Position numbers and translations under genes: made by a program
Notes under the pieces: generated by a model
The model's database searches: none
Told to the model about the DNA's origin: nothing
The model's input: only the letters and a program-made list of their open reading frames with translations
Shown: in pieces, positions 46,036 to 54,996 of the stretch
How positions within the stretch are numbered: the stretch's first letter is position 1
How the letters are laid out: the number at the start of each line of letters is the position of its first letter
NCBI GenBank assembly: GCA_944323505.1
Contig: CALUST010000007.1
Coordinates: 1-64,000 of the forward strand
Direction of reading: 5' to 3'
From: an uncultured Bacteroidales bacterium
GTDB taxonomy: Bacteria > Bacteroidota > Bacteroidia > Bacteroidales > UBA932
DNA: 64,000 nucleotides

Positions 46036-47316
46036 ATGAATGATTTTCTGAAGATATTTGTTGCTTTTGCAGTTGTCTTCATGGCCTTCCCCGGCTGTCG
46101 CGAGGACAGGATGGAGGACAAGACTGCATCAGTGGAGACCGCAACGGAGGATTCGTGCGGCGTCTGTGGCTTCTCTGCCGACGGCATGTCAGTCAGGGAC
46201 GGCAAGGTCAGGCGAGGGGAGTTCTTTTCCAATCTGCTCATGCGGCTCGGGATGTCCGCAGGGGATGCCTATCTGCTGTCCGAGTCCTGCGATTCGGTGT
46301 TCGATGTCAGGAGTCTCCGTATAGGCAACAGGTATGAGGCATATTTCTCCGGACCGTCAGACAGCCTTTCCGGAGACGACGGGAGGCTTGAGTATCTTGT
46401 CTACTGGAAAGACAAGGTGTCCGGTGTGGCATTCAGGTGTACACGTCCTTTCGGAGCATGGGATGTCAGCAAGTCTGTGGTCACAGAGCACAGGTATGCC
46501 GATGTGTCCATCACTTCCTCTCTCTGGAACGATATGCTCGCCGCAGATGTGTCGCCGCTGCTGATACTCACATTGTCAGATATCTATGCGTGGACTGTCG
46601 ACTTCTTCGGGCTTCAGAAGGGGGACCGTTTCAGGGTGTTCTATGACGAGAGGGTCTGCGACGGGGAGGTGATAGCCGTGGACACTGTCAGGTACGCGGT
46701 ATTCTCACATGCAGGCGAGGATTTCCCTGCAGTCATGTTCGACCAGGGAGACGGCGGCAACATATATTGGAACGAGAAGGGGGAGAGCATGCGGAAGGCT
46801 TTCCTGAAGGCTCCTCTGCACTATTCCCGCATCAGTTCGGGCTTTTCCTACGCCAGGAGGCATCCTATAACAAGGCGGGTACAGCCTCATACAGGGGTAG
46901 ATTATGCCGCCCCTGCGGGAACCCCGGTGATGACAATCGGAGACGGTGTCGTGACAAGCCGGAAATATGAGGGAGCAGGAGGAAATGTGGTGAGGATCAG
47001 GCACAATTCGGTGTATTCAACGGCATATCTGCATCTTTCCAGATATGCTTCCGGTCTGAAAGTCGGGCAGAGAGTGCGTCAGGGTGACGTCATCGGCTAT
47101 GTCGGCTCCACCGGAAGAAGTACGGGGCCTCATCTGGATTTCAGGGTGTGGAAGAACGGAAGTCCTGTCAACCCTCTTAAAATGGAGTCTCCTCCGGCAG
47201 AACCTCTTAAACCGGAGTCAAAGACGGCTTTCGATGCTGTCTGCACATCATACGGGGCAAGGCTCGATTCTTTGTCTGCCCTGCCTCTTGCAGGAGAGTT
47301 CCTTGATCTTCTCTGA
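46036..47316 (+). CDS. M23-family peptidoglycan endopeptidase (lipoprotein)
   Basis: A 426-residue protein with a lipoprotein leader (MNDFLKIFVAFAVVFMAFPG, lipid Cys21). A LysM/OapA-like region (~60-250, with VRRGEFFSNLLMRLG and LRIGNRYEAYF) precedes an M23 core: His285 and Asp289 in HTGVDYAAPAG, and GPHLDFRVWK near 366. The usual HxH is HLD here (His366, Asp368), so the third zinc ligand is Asp. It should cut peptide cross-links in peptidoglycan from the membrane. It is divergent from the dcw cluster, a sensible place for a wall-remodelling enzyme. Confidence 0.88.
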   Translation: MNDFLKIFVAFAVVFMAFPGCREDRMEDKTASVETATEDSCGVCGFSADGMSVRDGKVRRGEFFSNLLMRLGMSAGDAYLLSESCDSVFDVRSLRIGNRYEAYFSGPSDSLSGDDGRLEYLVYWKDKVSGVAFRCTRPFGAWDVSKSVVTEHRYADVSITSSLWNDMLAADVSPLLILTLSDIYAWTVDFFGLQKGDRFRVFYDERVCDGEVIAVDTVRYAVFSHAGEDFPAVMFDQGDGGNIYWNEKGESMRKAFLKAPLHYSRISSGFSYARRHPITRRVQPHTGVDYAAPAGTPVMTIGDGVVTSRKYEGAGGNVVRIRHNSVYSTAYLHLSRYASGLKVGQRVRQGDVIGYVGSTGRSTGPHLDFRVWKNGSPVNPLKMESPPAEPLKPESKTAFDAVCTSYGARLDSLSALPLAGEFLDLL

Positions 47317-47317
47317 T

Positions 47318-48760
47318 TCAGAGTATCGGGGCGAAGAGCTGCATTATCGACTGCCCGAGTTTGCTGTACCACGGGCGGTTCTTCCATTTGTGCAGTGTGA
47401 TTTCCCTGCATTGCTCCATGTCCCTGAAGAAAATGGCCTTGTTCGCGAGCGCGATGTCTTTGCTGTAGATGTAGGAATTCACTTCATAATTGATTTCAAG
47501 GCTTCTGAAATCCATATTCGCGGAGCCTATCACCGACAGGTAGTCATCGGACACGATTGTCTTGGAATGGATGAATGTCCCGGTCCATTCATATATCCTT
47601 ATCCCGGCTTCGAGGCATTCCTTGTAGTATGACCTGTTCGCCGGTCCCATATATACCGCATCAGGACGCTGTGGCAGCATGAGCCTCACGTCCGTCCCTT
47701 TCAATGCGGCTGTCTTCAATGCCAGCAGCAGCGGCTCAGGCGGGACGAAATACGGGGTCTGTATGTAGATGTAGTCTTTTGCGTTCTCCACAGCCCATAC
47801 GGCCGCCATCTGCAGTATGGGCCATTTGTCATCAGGTTCGTCAGGCACTATCTGCATAAGTATGTCATTGCCCGGACATTCCGGTTGTTCGGGGAAATAG
47901 CCGGTGAACGGGCCGTCTATCGTTCCTCCTGCATTGATGAATGAGTTCATGAAGGAATACTGCAGGCTGGCGACGGCATTGCCGGTGAGTCTTATATGGG
48001 TGTCCCTCCATCTTATGAAATAGTCGTCGCTTATGTTCATGCCCCCTGTATATCCTATCTTCCCGTCAATTACGACGATTTTCCTGTGGTCGCGGTAGTT
48101 CAGCATCGCGCTCAGCCTCAGTATTGAGAATTTCGGGTCAGTGAACGAGACCACGTCCACTCCGGCCTTCTTCATCTCCTTGAAATATTTCGGACGGATG
48201 TTGATGTTGGCGATGTTCTCGTATATGAAACGGACTTTGACTCCTTCGCGCGCCTTCTGCATCAGGAGTTCCCTGATGATCTTGCTTCCCTTGTCCTTCT
48301 TGAACAGGAAATACTCCACGTGGATATGATGCCTTGCATTCCGGATGTCCTCGGTTAGGGCCTCGAACTTCCTTTTCCCGGAGGTGATGATTTCGATGCT
48401 GTTGTTGTCCGTCACCGATGTCCCGTTGCTCCTGGAGAGGAGGGTGGCGAGTTCCCTGTACCCGGGCTTGAGTTTTCTGTATGCACTGTCTCCGAAAAGA
48501 ATACTTTTCGTGGTCCTGTCGGCTCTGCTGTGGAAGAATCTGAGGAAGTTCCTGCGTCTGGAGTTGAACAGCCTTGTCCGCCTGATGTCGAACCCCAGCA
48601 TGATGTACAGGATGATGCCTATGACAGGGAGCAGGGCGATGACCAGTATCCATGCTATCTTTTTCCCTGAATCCCTCTCATCTGTGATGACGACGAGTAT
48701 CATCCCGAGGATTATCAGGAAAAAGAGGATTGACAGCGGATGGTAAGGCGCAAGTGACAT
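47318..48760 (-). CDS. cls: cardiolipin synthase
   Basis: A 480-residue membrane phospholipase D family enzyme. Two N-terminal membrane helices (~8-26 and ~36-55) precede two HKD motifs: HRKIVVIDGKIGYTGG near residue 220 and HSKTIVSDDYLSVIGSANMD near 400. It condenses phosphatidylglycerol molecules (or PG and PE) to cardiolipin at the inner membrane. It follows miaB by three bases and is convergent with the M23 gene with one base between the stops. Confidence 0.93.
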   Translation of the reverse strand: MSLAPYHPLSILFFLIILGMILVVITDERDSGKKIAWILVIALLPVIGIILYIMLGFDIRRTRLFNSRRRNFLRFFHSRADRTTKSILFGDSAYRKLKPGYRELATLLSRSNGTSVTDNNSIEIITSGKRKFEALTEDIRNARHHIHVEYFLFKKDKGSKIIRELLMQKAREGVKVRFIYENIANINIRPKYFKEMKKAGVDVVSFTDPKFSILRLSAMLNYRDHRKIVVIDGKIGYTGGMNISDDYFIRWRDTHIRLTGNAVASLQYSFMNSFINAGGTIDGPFTGYFPEQPECPGNDILMQIVPDEPDDKWPILQMAAVWAVENAKDYIYIQTPYFVPPEPLLLALKTAALKGTDVRLMLPQRPDAVYMGPANRSYYKECLEAGIRIYEWTGTFIHSKTIVSDDYLSVIGSANMDFRSLEINYEVNSYIYSKDIALANKAIFFRDMEQCREITLHKWKNRPWYSKLGQSIMQLFAPIL

Positions 48761-48763
48761 CTG

Positions 48764-50095
48764 TTATATGAGTTTCGCGATGAGTGTGGCTGATGTGCAG
48801 GCTGTAACTTTCACATTGACATAGTCTCCTGTCCTGTGTCCTTCTGCCGGGAAGACGCAGACCTTGTTGTTGCTGGCGCGTCCGAACAGTTCGTCCCCGT
48901 TTTTCTTGGAGACGCCTTCGATGAGCACCTTATGGGTGCGGCCGATCTCTCTTTCGTTGCTTTGCAGGCTGAGCCTGTTCTGCAAGGCTATTATCTCATT
49001 GAGTCTCCTCGTCTTCACATCCTCGGGCACATCGTCCTCGAATTTCCTTGCCGCAAGTGTCCCCGGCCTCTCCGAGTACTGGAACATGAATGCGGAGTCG
49101 AATCCGACCTCCTCCATCAGTGAGAGCGTGTCCTTGTGGTCCTCCTCGGTCTCGCCGCAGAATCCTGCAATCACGTCGGTTGTGATGCCGCAGTCGGGGA
49201 TGACACTGCGTATCTTCCTGACCCTCTCCAGATACCATTCCCTCGTGTATTTCCTCCTCATCTTCTCGAGCATGGCATTGCTGCCGGACTGTACGGGCAG
49301 ATGGATATGGCGGCAGATGTTCTCGTACATTGCCATTGTGTATATCACCTCGTCGCTTATGTCCTTAGGGTGCGATGTGGAGAACCTCACCCTGAGGCCG
49401 GGGTCGATTTTTGCCACGGCCTCAAGCAACTGGGCGAAATTGACATTGTTGTCCGCTGTCTCCGGGTCTTTCCAGAAATACGAGTCGACATTCTGCCCGA
49501 GCAGACATACCTCCTTGTATCCCTTGCGCACGAGATCCTCGGCCTCCCTGATGATGGTCTTGGGGTCACGGCTTCTTTCCGCCCCCCTTGTATAAGGCAC
49601 GACGCAGTATGAGCAGACATTGTTGCAGCCCCTCATTATGGAGATATAGGCGGATACCCCGTTCTTGTCCATTCTCACAGGTATGATGTCCGCATAGGTC
49701 TCCTCATGCGAGAGCAGCACGTTCATCTGAGGATTGTCGGGCGTGACGGCATTGAGCATCCTCGGCAGGTCCCTGTATGAGTCCGGTCCGGCGACGAGGT
49801 CCACGACATGGCTGTCCAGCAGTTTGTCCTTCAGCCTTTCCGCCATGCAGCCCGTGATGCCGATGATGACATTCTCCCTTTTCTTCTTCTGCAGCCTGAA
49901 CTGGTCGATTCTGCCCCAGATGCGCTGCTCCGCATTGTCTCTGATAGAGCAGGTGTTGGCAATGATCACATCCGCTTCACCGATGTCTTCGGTACGGGAG
50001 TATCCCGCATCCTGGAGGATGGACAGCATGACCTCGCTGTCGTTCACATTCATCTGGCACCCGTAGGTCTCGATGTATACCTTTCCTTTCTTCAT
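48764..50095 (-). CDS. miaB: tRNA-2-methylthio-N6-dimethylallyladenosine synthase
   Basis: A 443-residue methylthiotransferase. The N-terminal UPF0004 domain has ETYGCQMNVNDSE with Cys13 and the second cluster cysteines (NTCSIRDNAE, GCMAERL). The radical-SAM site CNNVCSYCVVPYTRG is near residue 155, and a C-terminal TRAM domain closes the protein. It adds a methylthio group to i6A37 of tRNAs, using two 4Fe-4S clusters. CSIRDNAEQR and the length favour MiaB over RimO. In an operon with cls. Confidence 0.95.
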   Translation of the reverse strand: MKKGKVYIETYGCQMNVNDSEVMLSILQDAGYSRTEDIGEADVIIANTCSIRDNAEQRIWGRIDQFRLQKKKRENVIIGITGCMAERLKDKLLDSHVVDLVAGPDSYRDLPRMLNAVTPDNPQMNVLLSHEETYADIIPVRMDKNGVSAYISIMRGCNNVCSYCVVPYTRGAERSRDPKTIIREAEDLVRKGYKEVCLLGQNVDSYFWKDPETADNNVNFAQLLEAVAKIDPGLRVRFSTSHPKDISDEVIYTMAMYENICRHIHLPVQSGSNAMLEKMRRKYTREWYLERVRKIRSVIPDCGITTDVIAGFCGETEEDHKDTLSLMEEVGFDSAFMFQYSERPGTLAARKFEDDVPEDVKTRRLNEIIALQNRLSLQSNEREIGRTHKVLIEGVSKKNGDELFGRASNNKVCVFPAEGHRTGDYVNVKVTACTSATLIAKLI

Positions 50096-50164
50096 GGCTC
50101 AAAGTTGTGTCTTCCATAGTCTCCGCCGCCCGGGACAAATGCTGGTGCAAGGCTTCAGAGGTCG

Positions 50165-50172
50165 CAAATATA
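50165..50172 (-). promoter_or_regulatory. -7 box (TATATTTG) for miaB-cls
   Basis: Minus-strand TAnnTTTG match, 70 bases before the miaB ATG, near the divergent box at 50198-50205. Confidence 0.5.
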
Positions 50173-50197
50173 AGGTTTTTAATCTGATTTCTTTTAT

Positions 50198-50205
50198 TAT
50201 CTTTG
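50198..50205 (+). promoter_or_regulatory. -7 box (TATCTTTG) for the LEA-lipoprotein/rpoN operon
   Basis: TAnnTTTG match 20 bases before the ATG at 50225. The -33 region is a T-run rather than a clear TTG. Confidence 0.55.
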
Positions 50206-50224
50206 CAAAGATGTAATGTTTGAT

Positions 50225-50749
50225 ATGGCAAATCTTCTGAAAGGAAAACCGCTGATTGCTGCAGTCCTGCTGGCTCTGGCAGTGTGTCAGGGATGTGCAA
50301 GATTCAAGGAGATCAGAATAGTCTCATGCGGGGTGGAGTCTGTTTCAGTGAAAGGCTTCAAAGGGGCATCTGCCGTATTGTCTGTGGAGGTGGACAATCC
50401 CGCCACGGCACTGACGCTCTCGGACATCCGGGGCACGTTGAATATGGACGGCACTGCGTTGGCAACATTCTCCGCCGGAGATATGGAGCTGGAAAAGAAA
50501 GCCGTGACGGAATGCAGCCTGCCTGTGGAGATGTCCATTGCAGGAGGGGTGTCACTGATGGAACTGCTTCCGATGGTGCGCAACCTGGATCTCAATGACG
50601 TGACGGTCGATTTCTCTCTGAAAGTGAAGGTGAAGAACGGGATTTCCCGCAGGCTTGAGTTCCGGGATGTCCCTGCGTCGTCATTCCTGAAGGACGGGCG
50701 TGTCACCGAACTTGGCCCCGGGCTTGATATAGGTGTGTTCCTGCTGTAG
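50225..50749 (+). CDS. LEA14-like lipoprotein
   Basis: ATG 50225 is preferred to 50216 because it leaves a normal lipoprotein leader ending in the lipid Cys (LLALAVCQGC). The ~174-residue product is mostly beta-strands with the feel of a water-stress/LEA14-type domain: ASAVLSVEVDNPATALTLSDIRGTL is the typical NPxxxxLxxxxxxG stretch. These proteins are periplasmic or outer-membrane lipoproteins of unclear role. It is the first gene of a likely operon with the SPOR protein and rpoN. Confidence 0.7.
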   Translation: MANLLKGKPLIAAVLLALAVCQGCARFKEIRIVSCGVESVSVKGFKGASAVLSVEVDNPATALTLSDIRGTLNMDGTALATFSAGDMELEKKAVTECSLPVEMSIAGGVSLMELLPMVRNLDLNDVTVDFSLKVKVKNGISRRLEFRDVPASSFLKDGRVTELGPGLDIGVFLL

Positions 50750-50777
50750 AGGTGTTGGTTATGATAATTATTTGAAA

Positions 50778-51458
50778 ATGAATAGAATAATATCATATTT
50801 TCTTGTCCTGTCCCTGTTGCCTGTATGTTGGGGGGCCGGGGCAGACAATTTTAGCCGGGATTCTCTCCAGGTCACGGCTTTCATGAAGGATTCCGTCTGT
50901 GTCCTCCAAAGGGATTCCACCGGTGCTGTGGTTCTCCCTGACGGGTATGCGTTGAAGGATTCCGTAGTCTATGTGCCGGTGCCGAGGGCCGATACCCTCC
51001 TTGCCGGGAAGAACATCTACAATGAATTGCCGTCCAAGGCAAAAGGGGATGCCGCTGATGTCCTGGTGCACCAGTCCGAGTCCATCAGGACTTCCATGAA
51101 TACCCATTTTGCCGCAAATGCCTCAAGAAATATCGGGGGGTACAGGATAAGGATTTTCTTTGACAACAGGCAGTCGGCAAGGGAGGATTCGGAGGAGATA
51201 ATGCGCCGTTTCATGCTCAGATATCCGGATGTGCAGGCATACAGGAGTTATGTCAATCCGTATTTCAAGGTGACGGTGGGGGATTTCCGCTCGAAATCAG
51301 AGGCCATGCAGCTGCTCAGGAGGATACGGGAAGAATTCCCTGCTGCATTCATAGTGAAAGAGAAGTCTATATGCTACCCCGTGGCGGACAAGTCCAATGC
51401 GGTGAGGCAGGATACGGTCAAGGTCCTTTACCGGCTGCCGGAGCAGGTTGTCTTATGA
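50778..51458 (+). CDS. secreted SPOR-domain protein
   Basis: ATG 50778 begins a signal peptide (MNRIISYFLVLSLLPVCWGA). The ~226-residue protein has a central linker and a C-terminal SPOR-like domain (~125-205): GGYRIRIFFDNRQSARED, then VNPYFKVTVGDFRSKSEAM and FPAAFIVKEK. SPOR domains bind glycan strands stripped of peptides at division sites. It may act in the periplasm near the septum. Between the LEA-like lipoprotein (28 bases) and rpoN (18 bases). Confidence 0.8.
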   Translation: MNRIISYFLVLSLLPVCWGAGADNFSRDSLQVTAFMKDSVCVLQRDSTGAVVLPDGYALKDSVVYVPVPRADTLLAGKNIYNELPSKAKGDAADVLVHQSESIRTSMNTHFAANASRNIGGYRIRIFFDNRQSAREDSEEIMRRFMLRYPDVQAYRSYVNPYFKVTVGDFRSKSEAMQLLRRIREEFPAAFIVKEKSICYPVADKSNAVRQDTVKVLYRLPEQVVL

Positions 51459-51476
51459 TGATTAAATGCGGATGCT

Positions 51477-52889
51477 ATGCTTAAACAAGGGCTTGAACTG
51501 AAACAGACGCAGAAACTGTCACCGCTGCAGATACAGACAATCAAACTGATAGAACTCCCTACGCAGGAACTTGAACAGCGGATACGAAAGGAACTGGAGG
51601 AGAATCCGGTTCTTGACGAGAGTGTGGCCAAGGAGCAGGATGATACGGAAGACGGACCTCGTGAAGTGTCTCTTTCAGACTACAAGGAAGATGATTCCAT
51701 CCCGAGTTACAAGCTCAGGGTCAATAACTACGGCAAGGATGAGCGGCCTCAGTACAATACCTTCTCGGTAAAGGAGAGTTTCACGCAGAGCCTGATGGAC
51801 CAGTTGGGATTCAGGAATCTTACTGAACATCAGCATTCAGTGGCCGCGTTCATCATAGGCAGTCTGGATGATGACGGCTATCTCAGGAGGGACATCTCCA
51901 GTCTTGTGGATGACATAGCGTTCCGTGCCGGCATAGAGACGGATGAGAATGAGGTGATGGACATGCTCCATGTGATACAGGAGTTCGAACCTGCCGGTGT
52001 GGGTGCCCGGGATCTGAGAGAATGTCTGCTGCTGCAGATACGTACTCTGAAGCAGACCCCGGATGTGGCAAATGCGCGGAAGATACTTGAGAACCATTTC
52101 ACCGAGTTCACCAACAAGCATTTCCAGAAGATAATGTCCAGGATGGGGATTTCTGAGCAGGAGATGAAGGCTGCAATGGCCAAGATTCTGAAACTCAACC
52201 CTTCTCCGGGAGGACAGATAGACGATTCGTACAATGACCAGGCCCAGCAGATTGTCCCTGATTTCGTACTTACCATGGAGAACGGGGAACTGAAGCTGAC
52301 AATGCCGAGGTTCTCCATACCGGAGTTGCGTGTCAACAAGAAATATGCGAATATCCTTATGGAGGCTGCCAATTCTTCCGAGAGGGACAAGAAGGAAGCG
52401 GCGACATTCGTCAAGAAGAAACTTGATTCAGCCAAATGGTTTGTGGAGGCCATCAAGCAGAGGCACAATACTCTCGAAAGCACCATGAAGGCGATAATCG
52501 ACTATCAGAAGGAGTATTTCACCGACGGGGATGAGGCTCACCTGAAACCGATGGTGCTCAAGGACATCGCCGAGAAGACAGGATTCGACATCTCCACCAT
52601 TTCCAGGGTCGTCAACAGCAAATACATCGAGACGCCTTTCGGCATCTATTCCCTCAAATATTTCTTCTCTGAGGGGCTTGAGAACCAGGACGGTGAAGAA
52701 GTGTCCACCAGGGAGATAAAGAAGGCTCTCCAGGAATGTGTCGATGCTGAGGACAAGCACAAGCCGCTCACTGATGACCAGCTGGTGGACGAGATGAGCA
52801 GACGCGGATACAAGGTCGCGAGAAGGACCATTGCCAAATACCGCGACCAGCTGAATATCCCGAAGGCAAGGCTCCGCAAGGAGTTATAG
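51477..52889 (+). CDS. rpoN: RNA polymerase sigma-54 factor
   Basis: A 470-residue protein. The N-terminal activator-interacting region I is clear (MLKQGLELKQTQKLSPLQIQ). An acidic region II and a core-binding domain with EFEPAGVGARDLRECLLLQ follow, then helix-turn-helix VLKDIAEKTGFDISTISRVV and the RpoN box ARRTIAKYRDQLNIP near residue 450. It directs transcription from -24/-12 promoters with enhancer-binding AAA+ activators. No such activator is in this window. It ends one base before the convergent upp stop. Confidence 0.97.
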   Translation: MLKQGLELKQTQKLSPLQIQTIKLIELPTQELEQRIRKELEENPVLDESVAKEQDDTEDGPREVSLSDYKEDDSIPSYKLRVNNYGKDERPQYNTFSVKESFTQSLMDQLGFRNLTEHQHSVAAFIIGSLDDDGYLRRDISSLVDDIAFRAGIETDENEVMDMLHVIQEFEPAGVGARDLRECLLLQIRTLKQTPDVANARKILENHFTEFTNKHFQKIMSRMGISEQEMKAAMAKILKLNPSPGGQIDDSYNDQAQQIVPDFVLTMENGELKLTMPRFSIPELRVNKKYANILMEAANSSERDKKEAATFVKKKLDSAKWFVEAIKQRHNTLESTMKAIIDYQKEYFTDGDEAHLKPMVLKDIAEKTGFDISTISRVVNSKYIETPFGIYSLKYFFSEGLENQDGEEVSTREIKKALQECVDAEDKHKPLTDDQLVDEMSRRGYKVARRTIAKYRDQLNIPKARLRKEL

Positions 52890-52890
52890 C

Positions 52891-53544
52891 CTATATCTTC
52901 GTGCCGTAGGCAAGGTCTCCCGCATCCCCGAGTCCCGGGACTATGTATGATTTCGTGGTAAGTTCCTCATCTATGGCGGCGACCCACAGCGTCACCTTGT
53001 CTGACGGGAGATGCTGCTGGATGTATTCTACTGCATAGATGCTCGATACCGGGCAGACGAGATGGGTGTGTGCCGGTTCTCCTTTTTCAATCAGTTTGTT
53101 GTATGTGATTTCCAGCGACGCTCCCGTAGCCAGCATGGTGTCGGCAAGAATCAGCGTCTTCCCTTCGAGTTCCGGAGTGCTTGAGTATTCGATGTTGATG
53201 TGGAAATCATCGCCCTTGTCGTATTTCCTGTATGCGGCGACAAATGCATTCTGGGCATTGTCGAAGAAGTTCAGTATGCCCTGGTGCAGGGGAAGCCCTG
53301 CCCTGAGGATGGTCGCTATGACGAGCCTGTTGTCATAAGTAGGGATGTCGGCTATGCCGAGCGGCGTGCAGAAAGCCTTCGGCGAATAGTCCAGCACCTT
53401 GCTGATCTCGTATGCGAATATTTCCCCCACTCTTTCAAGATTTCTCCTGAATCTCATGGGGTCTTTCTGGATGTCCTTGTCCCTCATCTGGGCCATGAAA
53501 TTGTTGAGGACAGAATTGGTCTCTCCAAGGTTGATGATTTTCAT
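52891..53544 (-). CDS. upp: uracil phosphoribosyltransferase
   Basis: ATG 53544 gives a 217-residue protein beginning MKIINLGETNSV; a TTG two codons upstream is less likely. The PRPP loop is ILADTMLATGASLE, and the uracil-binding end is YIVPGLGDAGDLAYGTK. It salvages uracil to UMP. Single-gene unit with a -7 box at 53565-53572. Confidence 0.95.
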   Translation of the reverse strand: MKIINLGETNSVLNNFMAQMRDKDIQKDPMRFRRNLERVGEIFAYEISKVLDYSPKAFCTPLGIADIPTYDNRLVIATILRAGLPLHQGILNFFDNAQNAFVAAYRKYDKGDDFHINIEYSSTPELEGKTLILADTMLATGASLEITYNKLIEKGEPAHTHLVCPVSSIYAVEYIQQHLPSDKVTLWVAAIDEELTTKSYIVPGLGDAGDLAYGTKI

Positions 53545-53564
53545 AAGCAACTCCGTTATTCATA

Positions 53565-53572
53565 CAAAAATA
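53565..53572 (-). promoter_or_regulatory. -7 box (TATTTTTG) for upp
   Basis: Minus-strand match to TAnnTTTG 20 bases before the ATG at 53544. Confidence 0.5.
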
Positions 53573-53639
53573 CTGAAAAAATTCCGTGGATGATGCAAGA
53601 TTCATGATTTTTATGGATTAACAGGACAGATAAAGTTTT

Positions 53640-54401
53640 ATGGATATGAGAAGATATATGAGATTTGCGGCATTTGCCGCCATTATGGCAGCATCGCTGG
53701 CTGCCCTGTCCTCCTGTCTGAAGAATGAGGCGGACCATGATGACTCAACGCTGTTCGCAAATGCCATCGTGACAGTGAAGCCGTTGGCCGAGGGCGGATT
53801 CTATATGCAGCTGGATGAGGAGACTACCCTTTTCCCCGCCAATGCCGTCAAGTCCCCGTATGACGAGGAGCAGAGGGCATTCGTCAATTTCTCCCCGAGC
53901 GACGCAGATGCGGGAGAGTATGATATGGCGGTATATGTCAACTGGTTCCGCGACATTCTCACCAAGGATATGGTACAGGCCGCTTCCGGGACGGACCTTG
54001 ACGAGGAATACGGCACTGACCCTGTCAATATCATGGACAGTTGGATGACTGCTGTTGAAGACGGATATTTCACGATACATTTCGAGACATATTCTGACGG
54101 GACGGGGATCAAGCACAAGGTGAATCTGGTGCAGCCGGATCCGGAGAAGCCATTTGAACTTGAGTTCCGCCATGATGCCTCAGGGGATGTGAACGGGGAT
54201 GTGGTATGGAGCGTGGCCGCGTTCAGACTTTCGGATCTCGACCTGGAGAACGGGAAGAAAGTGACAATCACCTTGAAATGGGATTCGTTCACAGGGAAGA
54301 GGTCGCATGATTTCGAGTATGTTCCCGGGACTGTTGCCGATGACGGAGGACAGACCGGGGATGAGGCTCCCGGTACGGAAAGCGTGCTGAATCTTGAATA
54401 G
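53640..54401 (+). CDS. NigD-like lipoprotein
   Basis: A ~253-residue protein with a lipoprotein leader (FAAIMAASLAALSSC, lipid Cys26; ATG 53646 is an alternative start). The mature protein starts with a short beta-rich domain (IVTVKPLAEGGFYMQLDEETTLFP) and goes on to a second beta domain (YFTIHFETYSDGTGIKHKVNLV). Both match my memory of the NigD-like family found in Bacteroides; its function is unknown though NigD was named in a bacteriocin-linked cluster. Its stop overlaps the start of the ECF sigma gene (TAGTG). Confidence 0.7.
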   Translation: MDMRRYMRFAAFAAIMAASLAALSSCLKNEADHDDSTLFANAIVTVKPLAEGGFYMQLDEETTLFPANAVKSPYDEEQRAFVNFSPSDADAGEYDMAVYVNWFRDILTKDMVQAASGTDLDEEYGTDPVNIMDSWMTAVEDGYFTIHFETYSDGTGIKHKVNLVQPDPEKPFELEFRHDASGDVNGDVVWSVAAFRLSDLDLENGKKVTITLKWDSFTGKRSHDFEYVPGTVADDGGQTGDEAPGTESVLNLE

Positions 54402-54988
54402 TGCCGGATGGCAAGATAATTGAACTGCAAAAGGTGATGACCGATGACAGAGACTTCAGGACAGTACGTTCCATATTGAAGGGGAGCAGGTCCGCAATGT
54501 CGGACCTGTATCATCGTCATGTCGGTTATCTTGCCGCGGTCTGTTCCAGATATGTCGGTTCTGATGAGGATGTGCAAGATGTCCTGCAGACCAGTTTCGA
54601 GAAGATATTCACATCATTGGACAGGTTTGAATACAGGGGAAGAGGCTCTGTGAGGGCGTGGATGACAAGAGTCACGGTCAATGAGTCCATGAAATTCCTG
54701 AGGGAGAAGGGGCGGCTGGTCCGTATGCAGGAGGTGCATGAACCGGAGCCGGATGCCGGGGATGCCGATGTGGAGGATATTCCTGCAGATGTGTTGCAGG
54801 ACATGATCAGGAGGCTTCCGGACGGATACAGGACAGTGTTCAATCTATATGTGATGGAAGAGTTGAGCCATAAGGAGATAGCATCCATGCTCGGTATCTC
54901 TGAGAGCACATCTGCGTCACAGTTTCACAGGGCAAGGGCAATACTTGCATCGGCAATAAGAGAATACAGGAAAAACAACAGGCATTAG
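54401..54988 (+). CDS. ECF-type RNA polymerase sigma factor
   Basis: A 195-residue sigma-70 family protein. The GTG at 54401 overlaps the lipoprotein stop; an ATG at 54437 is an alternative. Region 2 (SDLYHRHVGYLAAVCSRYVG, DVQDVLQTSFEKIF) and region 4 (LPDGYRTVFNLYVMEELSHKEIASMLGIS) are clear and a helix-turn-helix is visible. It would direct a small regulon in response to an envelope or ligand signal. The next gene, starting 8 bases on, is a membrane protein likely to act as its anti-sigma factor. Confidence 0.93.
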   Translation: MPDGKIIELQKVMTDDRDFRTVRSILKGSRSAMSDLYHRHVGYLAAVCSRYVGSDEDVQDVLQTSFEKIFTSLDRFEYRGRGSVRAWMTRVTVNESMKFLREKGRLVRMQEVHEPEPDAGDADVEDIPADVLQDMIRRLPDGYRTVFNLYVMEELSHKEIASMLGISESTSASQFHRARAILASAIREYRKNNRH

Positions 54989-54996
54989 AAGTCGGG

